Positions 44,688 through 57,900 of a DNA stretch of 64,000 nucleotides are shown one piece after another. Numbering within the stretch: the first letter of the stretch is position 1; each line of letters starts with the position of its first letter. This stretch comes from Aurelia coerulea (taxonomy: Eukaryota; Cnidaria; Scyphozoa; Semaeostomeae; Ulmaridae). A model generated the notes under the pieces. The model searched no databases. It was not told the origin of the DNA and was given only the letters and a program-made list of their open reading frames with translations. Made by a program: the position numbers and the translations under genes. The DNA lies in assembly GCA_039566865.1 (NCBI GenBank), contig CM076959.1:16910501-16974500 (forward strand). The letters run 5' to 3'.

Positions 44688-45306
44688 GTCTAAATTGACG
44701 GTACAATTTCAAAGCGGGACAAAACTGTAGGGGCTTCCGTTTACACGAAAAAGCTTAAATTATTCCAATAGATTTTGAAACGGCAGAATTTGAAATGGAA
44801 CTAAAACTGGCACAGTTTGAAAATAGGGCCGTGTGAACCATGAAGTTGGGGACATTTGTTGTTGAATTTCTTTGCTCTATGGTGTGAACACTCACAACAC
44901 GAAAACGGAATATTTGTCGACGCTTTCAAAACGAAGCAGATTGATTCTTTAGGCCTAGATAAATAGCTTTATCGTCAAAATCCAGCCTCTTTGCCACATG
45001 ATTCTTTGCCACAGAGGGATTGGTAGTGCCACATTCCCGCTGTTTGTGAATTGTTCCATACTCTTTTAAAGATAAGCTATACGTTGGTACCGTTTTTGGC
45101 GTTTTCTGATTGTTTCAGTGTCGTATGAACAAGGTGTTAGACTGCCTAACATGTCTGGCCAACTTGGGCACGTGTGCCTTGAGAAATCAATCAATTGTGA
45201 ATTCAGGCTGAAGAAGGGATTGAGATGCCCCACCGTTACAAGTGTTGCAGGACGATATGCTGATTACTTCACCGAGATAATTGTTAATTATAGTTTCAGA
45301 TTTGTC

Positions 45307-45312
45307 AATAAA
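45307..45312 (+). terminator. CHDH: Polyadenylation signal, probably for CHDH
   Basis: AATAAA 0.87 kb after the CHDH stop and 0.66 kb before the SR gene start; the clearest such signal in the spacer. Confidence 0.4.
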
Positions 45313-45969
45313 GAGAATTGAAATTATTAGATATAATTTATTAGGCAATTATTTGCTTATCAGTAAAGGTATTGGAGACTCTGTATTTTATCCATCAAGT
45401 GTTCACACTTCCAGAGTCCTTCAGTTTGCGAAATAGTGCAGATTGCAAACCGGAAAAGGAAGGGGTTTTTTTAAATGATCCTCTGTCAACAGTTCCATCT
45501 AAGGATATTTTCTAACCTTGTCACGTCGTAGACCTGTGCAAGTGGGATTTTAAATGAGTTTCCAACAAGAGACTTTGAGAAGGAAATGCAAAGCTTGAAA
45601 AAAATGTTTCATTTTCATTTTATTCAGTTCAGTTTTCATGTTTTAAATTCCACTGATATTGTACCACAACATACAGTTTGAATTCAAACAAAAACACAAA
45701 ACTAATGGAGGAGGGAGCCCCTCCCCCACTTTTAATTTTTTCTTTCTTTGGGTTGAGCTTTTTACCCGAGTTTATTTCCCGTGAGTCACCAAAGTAACGT
45801 ATTTTCCTTTCATTAGCCTCTGCGGAGGCAGTAGCGACCGCATGTGGTTTGATTTCCCACAATCCTTTGTATTTCTATTGATCGATTGTTCGATCAACGA
45901 GGAAAGGAAGCCATCTTGTTTTCGATCAACTTCCAAAGTAGTGCGAACATCTGGTGAAATTTGACGACA
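45313..45969. other. Spacer and 5' region of the SR gene
   Basis: No TATA box near the start. GATCGATTGTTCGATC (45879-45894) is a short palindrome about 75 bp before the ATG. Otherwise nothing recognised. Confidence 0.4.
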
Positions 45970-48900
45970 ATGGCTGCTCAACTATTCGTTGGAAGCCTTT
46001 CACGAGATACAACAGAAAGAGACCTTGAAAATGTCTTTTATAAACATGGCAAGTTGATGAGATGTGACCTGAAACGAGGTGCGTATTTGGAGAACAAAGA
46101 ATCAAAAGGCAAGGACCATTCCTTTCTTTTAGGCCCATTTTTTTACGCTTTTTTGTGTGTTTTTCTTCTGTAGAAGTGCTTGTGCCAGGTACAGCTGCTT
46201 CTTTGCAGAATTTGCATTTTGATGAGATCTTTGAACGAAGAATGATTGTCCAACATAAATATTGCTGAAAAAATCGTCTGACTGAATTGAAATGTGCAGA
46301 CAAAGTCGCGCATGGCATGCCACAAAGTCGACATAAGACCGTTGTTATGTTACGTTCCGTTCTTGTTAGGCCTATCTATGGCTATGCTATATCTATCGTT
46401 ATGTATGCAATATCTACAACATATAGTGAAAGAATTTTCAGTCAAGCAAAATGCGAAATAATGTGCCAGGTTTGCAGAGTAATAATGCAGACAGAGTATG
46501 GCCAATTGCAGACCAAAGATTTTAATAGGCACAAAAGAAATTTCCTTGAATAATGTGCGCACTACTCTTGGAGGTCTTGTTAAAAATACCACCAGGACTG
46601 TAAAGTTTATTTCTGCAAGGGGAATTGGTGCGGATTCTTTTGTTTATAAACAAACTACCGGGTGTCCCAAAAAAAACGCAACGGATTTGATGGGAACTAG
46701 CGACAAGACTTTAGGTCAAATCAATCCACAACCATTTTTAATATAATCCTCGATAGTTAACTTGAAGATAAATACCTTGTTTGCTGATATTGGTGCATTG
46801 AGAGTTGGAATATTAATCTTTAAAGTCCAAGTTTGCTTCCATCTCCAAACCAGAGGTTTCTGGTTTTGGCCTGAATGGAAACACGCTTGGGGAATCTCCT
46901 CAGTCACAAGCATAGCGTAGTAGTGTGAGCATGCTTAGGCACACTTGTTTCGGCACACATGTCAATAGAAATTTGAAAGCAAAAAATTGACAAAAATAAC
47001 AATGCCGAAGGGGAAATGCGCAAAGGAGTATAGTTCTTCAATCAATGTGAACCTGCAAAAAACCAAGCACGAATGAGCATTTTTCCCTTGATTCTTATGG
47101 ATAACTATCCCTTGATTCTTATGGATAACTTTCCCTTTGGTATATCTGGCTGCTTGTTTCGTAATAATTCCAAGAAATATTTTTCAAAATGCATTTCATG
47201 ACAGTCATGAAGATTGCACACGCCGAAGCAAACTACTTCACGGATTGCTCTCTTTTATGAGACAGATGCAATTCTAACTCTTAGAAACTTTTGAAGTATA
47301 AATAAAGATGTCTCTTTGTGACAAAATTGATGAATCTCATTGTATTTCTATTCAAATATTCTCCTCAACACGAGGCTTTATTCTCTTATTTCACGGTAAT
47401 TCAGGAGATTCCCCAAAATAGAGCCTTTGCAGTTTAGGCCAAAACCCAAAAGCTCTGGTTTGGAGGTTCAGGCAAATTTGGACTTTCAAGATTGATATTC
47501 ACACTATCAGAGCATCAATATACAAAAATAAGGTGTCTATCTTCAAGTTAACTATCAAGGATTACATCACACTTATCAGGGACCGATTAGACCTAAATTC
47601 TTGTTGCTAGCTCCCATCAAATCTGTTGCGTTTTTTCTGGGACACCCAGTATTGTTTCCATCCAGGGTGCATTCCATGTAAGACCTACGCGGAAAATATG
47701 CCGGGCCCTAAGCTTTCATATGCCAGGAATTTTCAGAGAGAGAGAATACACATCATTTATATTTGATCATATAAAAAGAAACTGCTAATTCACATAAGAA
47801 CAGATCAAGGACAACTTCATGTTCACGCCAAGGTAGCAGATTTTCGAACGCCGTTATGCCAAGGACCGATTTTATTGAAAAAAATGATGCCACTACGCCA
47901 ACAAAGGGTCAGGTCTACCCCCGAAGATCTTCAGGCCTAAGTGCATGGAATGCACCCTGGGTTTTCATAAAGATTGGGCAGGGAACATATTTGCACGCAC
48001 AAGGCAAACTTTCCAGACTGTAGTGCCATATACTCTGCAGACTAGCCAAGTGCCAAGAAAATTTCGCAAATCTAAATCATCTGCAAAGTTTGTTTTTTGT
48101 GTGCCAAAGAAGATTTATGCCAACTTTTAAATGCAATGTGATGCCTGTTAGAATATAAAAACTATGTGGAAAACATGTATTGTGCTCCACAAAAATTTGT
48201 CGGCCTGCTTCAAGACCAGGGAATCTGACAACATTTCCCTGAAACAACGCCAACGTAAGTTGGATTGTGAACATATACATGTCTTCTATATGGAAAAGTG
48301 GAACAAAGACAAACTCTGGTTAATTGTTAAACTTGTGAAAAGGCTATTTCTATAATTTGAATAGTAAAACATTTCATTTGCCTTCTCTAGGCTTTGGCTT
48401 CGTGGAATATGAAAGCCCTAAAGATGCAGAGGTGAGCTTGTGTAAAATGCATTTTCTTTGCAACAATAGAATGTCAGAACTGTTTATGTTTCATCACAAA
48501 ATTTTTTGCAAGAATAAATTTCCAAATGTGCAGTAAAAAAGCATTAGAATTTAACTATTTTCAAGTGAACAGAACGTTTTTGCATCAGAAAGTTTCAATT
48601 GTTTGTCAATATTCTGATAGACCCAACGCCATTAAATATATCAAGATTCATTTGTGGGAAGTTCGGGAAGTTCTTGACATATCATGTATCAAAAAGATTT
48701 CAAAGAAATTTCAAAGAGGATTTTCAGCAATTTCAACAATAAAATTTCAATTATAAATAAACTTTTACAAATCATCTGTTAAAACTTGACATATGTGGTA
48801 TATCTCTATTAATACATTTTGCATAGTGTATAATGATATGCACCAATAAGGAAAACTTGGAATTAGATTTACTGGCTGTGCCAGAAAAATGTTCTTTTTT

Positions 48901-51900
48901 GACAGGTCATGATAAATCGTACAGTAGGCCAATTTTGAAGAATGATAATTTGATTTCTAATTGAAATTGCAATTTTGGTCCATACCTTATGAGTCAAAAA
49001 AGAGTTTCAATGTGTTTCATTTGCAAGGAATATCTATGGTTCACGTAATAATTCAGAAATACACTATGACTTTTTAAACGTTTCAATATTCATCTTTTTC
49101 AATAACTCTGTTACTCAGTCACTGAAGAAGATGAATATTGAAACGTTTAAAAAGTCATAGTGTATTTCTGAATTATCTTTAAAATATTTTATATGCTTAG
49201 GTGAATTGGCTCTTGAATTATGGTTCACGTGAATTGATTGGACTTTGTGTGTGTCTAAATTTATCAGACAAAGTTTATGCTGGAATTTTTTCTTCAAAAT
49301 TTGTGTCACAAATAAACGCAAAATTTCTCAAAGATATCCACTGAAAAGTCAACTACAAAAATTACCAATACAGCTTAGGCTTATGGCTCACAGAAATCTT
49401 CAAAATCAGCCATATATACAGTAGTGTGGACTAATGTATTAAATTTGTGTATATAAGTAAATTTGCATCTCAAATTCAACTAACTTTACAGTCGCTTTGC
49501 CTACTTTGATTCTAAAAATCACATGAAATAATGGAAGAATTTTGATTCTTTTTTCTCACCAGAAGGCTTCTGAGCATAGTTAAGTCCAAACACCAATTTG
49601 CCCACACCATCCCCGGTTGCCTAAGATTTTCCATTCATCCGATTTTGGTTCCAATGGTATTTCGTGCATGTTCTTTGGTGTTGCCACAGCACTTTAATCT
49701 GCAAATTTGCATGCAAACGTTCCCATTCAACGCATAAGAGCAAAGCCTGTTGATGCATTTTGCAAATCAATTCTTGAGTCAACAACAGCCTGTCTCATAA
49801 TGCAGCAAGGGAGTGGGATTCAACACTTGCAACCATAGCCTTGCAAACCACCCTACCAGCTTCAGCGTAAAATCAGAGGTGATCAGGTTCCAGTGTGAAT
49901 GCAGTTACCTTGCACTAAGGTTAGCCAAATTTCAGCCATCAGTTTTGAAGCCAAAAGTCGTAGTTTCATTATTCAGTGATACAATCAGCCTCTCCAAAAC
50001 CAACATAAATTGTCAGGATCCCTCACTGAGGTGCCCCGGAAATTCAGTCGCCATGCCAGAACTCAGTTTCATATGTGGAACACTTTCATGTGTGGAACAC
50101 TCCAGCAACTTCATCAGCTCTTGGACAGACAATCATTTCTTTTCGCAAAATTGCCTGCAGGTTGCCTCTAGCATTTCCAATTTATCGGACAGAGTCTTGC
50201 TAAATCCAAAAGAAAAAGTGAAGGCCTTTCCCCAGGAAGCATGAAGATTGGAAAGAAGTTTCACATAGAATAGTCAGATTATTATCTGCCACATGTCAAC
50301 TTGCTTTGCACATCCACGAGCATTCTATGCCTTTTCAACTCTACAGTCTTACTGGATTTGGAGGAGCCAATAAGTTATGCAGTGATCAACGACCTCAGTA
50401 CCATGGAAAATTTTATGAATGCCCCCAAGCATCAGTTTTCAAATATACATGCAAGCGAACCAGATTTTCTTAGAAGTCAACATGGAATTAAAACCACAGC
50501 GTTCCTTGCCACGCTACTGCTGACCTAGCAAAGTCCTGTTATTCATAACGGGTCCCTCCAATAACTTCTAATGCAGATCAATCAAGTTAGAAGTTGGGCC
50601 AATAATGCAGTCCCCCTGGAGCAAGAGTACTGTTTGCAGGCAGCCTAAGGACATCAATCTGAGCTTTGCACTGTCAGGAAATTGAGCTTTCCCCAACCTC
50701 CAACCATCCCACCATTTATCAACAACAGACTTCAATCTCATTCATAATGGGTCCCTGCAATAGCTTCTAATGCAGATTAGTCAAATTAGAAGTCATGCCA
50801 AAAAAAGCAGACCCCTTGGAGCAAGAGTACTGTTTGCAGGCAGCCTAAGGACATCAATCTGAGCTTTGCACTGTCAGGAAATTGAATTTTACCCCAACCT
50901 CCAACCACCCCACCATTTCTCAACAACTGACTTCAATCTCATTCTTACACCACTATTTACCAACAACGGACTTCAATCTCATTCATAACGGGTCCCTGCA
51001 ATAGCTTCTAATGCAGATCAGTCAAGTTAGAAGTCATGCCAAAAAATAAAGATCCCCTGGAGCAAGAGTACCATTTGCAGCCGCCCTAAGGACGTCAATC
51101 TGAGCTTTGCACTGTCAGGAAATTATCCCAGCCTCCAACCACCCCACCATTTACCAACAACGGACTTCAATCTCATTCTTACACCATCATTTACCAACAA
51201 CGGACTTCAATCTCATTCCTACACCCTGATGCAAACGTTTTTGATTGTGCTGCATCTCTAGGTAAAGATATTTCTGTTGAGAGTTAGCAAGATATTGTAA
51301 ATCAATCCTACAAAGTTTGCCATCCAATATTTTGCAGATAACCAATAGACCTTTCAGCTATTCTACAAAAGAAACTGAATCAAACAATGCATTGATACAT
51401 CATGTAGAATTTTTTAAATGTGCACAATGGTGATAGACCCCTAATGTCTCATTCAATTCCTACCCCTGACCACAGAGCCCGGGGATCAACAAACATTTCT
51501 TGCACAAATGCCCGGGGGCCGGGCAAATTTTATGTGGTGAATGCACTGAGAAAATGCCATATTCCCTGTTACAGTATAAGCAAAAGCTCTTGTTCTTGTC
51601 AAATGCTACTCAAATCCCTGGGGGCCGGGGGGAAATTTATGGTCAAATGCCTGGGGGCCGGGAATATTTTATGAGCAAATGCCTGGGGGTGTGCCGGAGG
51701 GATGGTCAAGGTAGGAATTGAACGAGACATAATGTCACTCAATTGAACCTTTCATGTAAAAATTTGCAAAGATATTGCTTGAGTAAGGCTTCTTTGTAGA
51801 ATAGCTAAAAGGTCTATTGTGGAAGCATTTTTCTTGGCTCTGTTGCGATGAGATTAATGCTTCAGCAGGAACGTTGGCATTTGCAATTGTTTTCTGGAGC

Positions 51901-54900
51901 AGCAGCCTTGAGGCACCTTGAGCATGTGAATTCCAATTTGCATGCATCTAATTACATATATGCTGCAAATACAATAGACCATTTCACAATTTGGAGAAAG
52001 GGACTGAGAAGAGCGCGGCCCATTCTGACAGCCTTGGCAACAAGTAGGAATCTAAATGTTGTCAGCCGGGCCTAAACTGAGCGGCTTCAAAGTTGAGCGA
52101 AAATACCTGAAATAAAGTGGCTCAAATTACACTTTGAAAAGGGCAGAGGGATGACAAAACGACTAAATGATCCAGAGAAAACACTTACCTTACTAAACAA
52201 GCATGCAAATAACTCTCAAAAGTTGCAAATAAATTGGAAATAGGTCGAAATTGGAGAGAGATGCGAGTAAGCCGCAAGCTGCACACTTACCACTGCAGAA
52301 GAGGGGATTCCCTAGATTTCCCTGTTGCCAAAGCTGTCAGAATGGGCCGCGCTCTCCTCAGTCTCTTTCTCCAAATTGCGAAATGGTCTATTACTGAAGA
52401 CCAAGCCTCCACTGTAGTAAATTTGGTCAGCAACCAGTGAGTTCTTCTGGTCTGCATACTCCAATTTTGGGGGCATGCGCACAAGACAAGCGCCCTGCTC
52501 GCTGACCAAAACTGTTGCAATGGAGGTTAGCCTCTAATGGTGCTCGCAGATGGGTCTCATGACATCATTTTCCACAAATTGCCGCATTTTAATTGTCCAT
52601 GAAATGTGTCAAATTGAATTTTCAACCAACATAGAATTAATGTAACAATGACCAATCTGTGTTCACCGTTAATTTAGAGACTTTTGCAATAGTTTTTGCT
52701 GTCATGTAAACATAAAAATCATACTCAATAGAGTCAGATGAAATTATCTAATTAATGGATCACTGTTCAGTGGAAAACTCAAGGCTTTTTGTCAAAAGAA
52801 GGAAGTAACACCATGATCTGATACAATCCTGTACAAAAATACAAGGCCTGGTTGCGGGGATTATATAACCTTGTTATGATCTTGTCCTAACCTTTGAAGA
52901 AAATTGTGAGGCTATCAGTAAGATTCCAAGTTACAGCAAGTCCAACACAAAGTTTCCATAAGGTGAAGATCAACCTTATGCTAGCCTAGGTTAAACTTGT
53001 TAGCATGTTTTGAGCCATTTACAGGTTACATGAAGGCTTTTCTAGGCTAGAACAAGGTTACAAGGCCATAACTGCAAGGCATGTACATGGCTATTACCTG
53101 GCTTTGTATTTTTGTAAAAGATATGGTGTTCTTATGTAATTGTTTTGTAAGTTATCAGAGTTTGTCATTTTCAATGGTTCTTCTTGCTAGTTTGTCATTA
53201 GATTACTGGTGTTTATTTTATCTTACAGGAGGCAATCCGTACTGAGAATGGCAGAAGGTTGTTAGGATCAAGAATCGTTGTTGAGTGGGCAAAAGGAAGT
53301 GTTGGAGACAGAGTAAGTGTTTTCCTATGCTGATTAGTTTATGTACACGCTTCTTGGATTCTTCTTGTTTCAAATTTTTAATTTCTTCATCAATCATACG
53401 CCCGGGGGGACCACTCCTATACTTTCCTATAGTATCATGCTCGTACAAAGGCTTAACATTGGCACCCTAAACGCCGTCCTGTTTTAGCGAAATACATACC
53501 CTAATTGCGGCAAATTTTCATGAGAACATACCCTTTCCCGTGTCAAGATACAGTAGAACTTCTCTAATTCAGGTACCCTAATCGCTGACAAGTCAGTTAC
53601 TAAATGTGCTAATATTGCCGGTGTGATTTGAAGAGGAGGAAAATGCTCTCGACTTCCTTCTCCATCTTATGCTGGTCTGATAAGTTCTTTGACTCGTTAA
53701 GAATTCTTTTTTATAAATCATGGCTAAAATGTCATTTTAGAACAATTTAAATTTATCAAATGCAGAAAAGTGCACCCTTTTTTTCAATTTTGGTCGAATT
53801 GGCACCCCTAAACACGGGCCCACGTGGGTCCGTGCCTACTTTCAAGAAAGGCACCCTTTCCCGCGCTTGTTTGTATGAGCATGATAACACCTCAGGTACC
53901 TAGTGGTCCTCCCGGGATCATACGCCAAAGGAAGGGTCCTCTAAATGACACAGACTTTCTTCCATGTACTGATTTTATTTGTAGAATTCTGAAGCCTTTG
54001 TTGTTACGCAGATTATACCTCTTAAATGTTTGGCCTTTTTGGCCCTAATTATAAATGCGTCTTTACTGAAATGAAATGACTGACTACAGTATTACCCCGC
54101 CACTAAGAAATTCATTTTGTAAAACCAGGTTTCTTATCAATATTATATAAATGTTATATTAAACCAAATGTTGTTGGACAATGACTATGGCGCCATCAGG
54201 TAGGCTGAGTTTCTTATAAGTCAGTTTCTTAATGGTCGGGTAATACTGTATCTGATGTGATAATCTTTGTCATCTTTCTCCTGTCCTTACGATTTATTAG
54301 ATAGCCAGAACAATGCCACTATGATCTTCTTATTGATTCTCAAATTTTTACAATGTTTTTTAGGCACCAAGGTATGGAAGAGGAGATAGATCCAGGTCAA
54401 GAGATCGAGACTTTGGAGGTAATCTACTTTTGACTCAGAATAAAATTGCTTTGTTGAAGTCAATTCAATGTTTGCAACCCTGTAGTTTTCTAGCTACCCA
54501 TCAGATTCCTTAAAACTGATTATTATCATTGGGGTGTCATGTTAACTTACATGAGAAAATTTACTTGCTTAAAATTGGTCATATATTTCTAAATTGACAA
54601 GTGATTCATGAAAGTATGTTTTCTCAAAATTTCTCAAAAAAGCTGAAACTTCTCTATCAAATGTCTAATATTTATAGGGGCTGGGCCACATAAAGTAAAC
54701 AAACTTATTTCGAATTGACGACTGGCAGTTTTTTGATAGGCCATTCAACATATTTTCAATAAAACAAGACAGTCTTCAATATTATTGCTTTGATATTCAA
54801 GGAGCAGTGACCTTTACACAGGGATTCTTTATTCACTCATCCGGTACATGTAACTTTATATTTATATATTTTTGGTATTAGGTTGTAAATTTTACAGAGT

Positions 54901-57900
54901 AAAGCAGGACGTTCTAATCAGCTTTTTTTGTTCATCATCTGCAGGTAGACCACCACGGAGACGAAGGTAGGTATCAAATCCTCTTTGTTACTGTTTAACC
55001 AACATTGGAAATTAACTGCTTTTCCTCGTTAACATGATATGATTTGTGCCAGTCATAGTGGAAACTTGATGACCTTGTGTCTTTTTCTGCTATGATTGGT
55101 ACAGTTGAATTGTATTTTGTAGATTTTAGCTTTTAGATTTTATGGAGAGAAAAATGATATGATTTAAGTGACACCTTCTCCTTCAACAATTAAATGATTT
55201 GCACTTGATAGTTTCAACCCATTGAAACCCTGACCGGACATCTGATATGAGACAGAATCTAGTATAGTATCCATTAATCTTTAATTGTTTCGTAATGTGT
55301 CTGTATACAGTTTAACGTTTCATGTTTTTATATATTGGCCATGGGGTAGTCATTGTATTTCGCTCCCCATGGTATCGTACCTGTAGTGTTGTATAGTAAT
55401 TTAAATAGGTATAGTAGAATGTAAGATTATTGTAAAATTTTAAAGTTGAATAAAAAAACCTTCTCCTCTGCTTGTTTATCGTGAGGCCTACATAGCTGAA
55501 TTATTAGATCCATGTTGCTGAAGTAATAAGTGATTTTAGTGCCCAATTCGAAAGATGAAAGGTACACTTATTCAAAATCTGTCTCAAATAAGGTATTGCA
55601 TAAGATTTACAACAGCACAAGATTACTCATACAAACCCTTCAATTATTATTATTTGCAGCCATTTCTTCGTGATATCTAATTTGAGATTGAATCCAGAAC
55701 AGATTTGTTGATAAAAAGGAGTGCTAATGAACATTATTTGGGGAACAAATACTAATGAAATTCTTTAATTTTTTTTAGCCCTCCTCCAAGAGGTGGATAT
55801 GACAGAGACAGGTGAGCTTTTGATCAAGAAGTTGATAAACTACTTTAAAACCTTTTTTGTGTTTTGAGGTCTGTACTCTCTGTCCCCTCCAACCCATTTT
55901 CAAGATGCGTTACTACCGCTTTGTATCAGGTGCACTATAAAGAACTTCAGGCATTTGAAAAATTTTTGTTGGGAACTGTTGTCAATAACAATTCTGTTTA
56001 TTTAATTCAGGAGCCGAGAAGTAATTGTTTCATCTAAGCCCTAAGTATGCAAGAATTGCAATGCCTTCTGCTCTGCTTCTGAATCAAATTAAATGAAATC
56101 CACCAGGCCGGAATTTAGATTTACCCTTCTTCTTTTGTTAGAAGCCCATAACTTCTCTTGAAAACCACCTTTCGCATGCACAAGACGAGAGTTTGCCCTG
56201 CTGGTTTCAAGGCAACTTTTGCAGCTTTGTTTGTTTTGAATTATTGGTTGAGAGAATTCCCTTTGTCTGCAGTCGCTAATGGCTTTGAATTGAGGTGTTA
56301 ATTAAAGCAGTTGATGCTATTTTATTACAAAATCTGCCCTTGTTTCCCGTACTCTTGCTGCCATGGAGTTGAAAATTGGGAAATTTTTTCTGGCTCACCC
56401 TGTATGCATACTGGGTGACTCAAACAATGCCCCTCTGTTTGAATGGTTATTACAGCAAAAGTAGTTGCACGATGATTATGGGGATTGATTTTTCCAATAA
56501 CTAAAAGACTGAAGTATTTCTGATATTTTTTGTAATTTTCAAAGAAATTTTCTCTTGTTAAAGGCACACTGTCCCCGCGACAACTTGCTTCATCCAAAGA
56601 AAGCAAAGTCATTCATGCATAATTTTCATGGCCATGGAAATTACGCATGAATGATCCTGCCTTACTTGAATAAAGGAAATTAGCGTAAATTTGTGGAATA
56701 TTCAATAGACATCTTTATCGATTTCTTTCATTCATCAAGGGGATAGTGTGCCTTTAAATTCAAAAGACTTAAAAAATTAGTCTTGCAGAACAGCCAGAGA
56801 ATGGCCTAAAAATCAAGTTTTCGAGGTCGTTCGAAATCCTTTCCAAATCCTTGTGAGAATTAGCATGACTAATGAAATGAACTACTGAACCAGGAACGGA
56901 AACTAAAATTGATATCTTATTTATTGCTCTGAAGAAAGGAGCATTGAAAAAATATAACTGACAAGTTTCGTTTCTTTTATTTCGAGATGCCTTTCATCAT
57001 GCGTGTTAGGCCATTTTCTGGAAGTTATTCAAGACTAATTTTTTGAATCTCTCGAATTTGCCAGAGCACTGCTATCTTTAGAAATACTAAAAGATTACCA
57101 AAAATGCTTCAATCTTGTAGCTATTAGAAAAATCCAAGTTGATAATTGTAGCGCAGATAGATTTTCTGCAGTGATTTTTCGAACAGGGGACCCTTTTTTA
57201 GTCACCCGGTACAGTAGCTCTGACTCATTTCTCTATTTACAGATCACCACCTCGCTTTGGAAACTCATATGATTCATACAGAGACAGGTATGTTTCTTTG
57301 GATTATCGCCGAACTCTTTTTGGTGTAACTGTTAGCAAATCATTTCTGAATGCAAAATGAAAGATTTGCAACTTGAAACATATCACCGATTTTATACAAT
57401 CATTGCGAAATCAGACGTCTTCTAAAGTTTGGTTGAAAGTAGCAAAACTTAGCAATGCTCGAAATCATTATAACAACCGAAATATGTAACGTGCAATGTT
57501 TCGTACCCAGCTGTGTTTTGAAATTATACCATTCAGAAACATATTGAGCAAGACGTGTCATTCTATGAGTATGGTTTTACCATGGTTTCACTTTTCGCAG
57601 CAATTCTGTCTCCTTGTTCTAGCTGTTTAAATTCAAGATGGTTTATCTGGGGAAATCATTTCAATAATGATATTTTTTTCATATCCACTAAAAGATTACA
57701 ATATGAATTTACAAGCTACACTACTTTACAAAATTGCTGTACAACTATACAATACTACTGGAACGATTCCCCGAGGAGTAAAACGCTATGACTACCCCGA
57801 GGCCAAGACTAAAATAGAACTTTTCTATCGGTTGAACTTCTGCAGTTTGGATCCATAGTTTCCCGCTTAGGCCAAATTTGATTTTCAGATAGTCGGAAAT

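Noticed and set aside
45629..46334. Several minus-strand ORFs over the SR promoter and exon 1
   Set aside because: Shadows of the plus-strand gene; no splice or domain support.
50544..51230. CRISPR-like array
   Set aside because: Units of 200-240 bp without short spacers in an animal intron; a simple tandem array.
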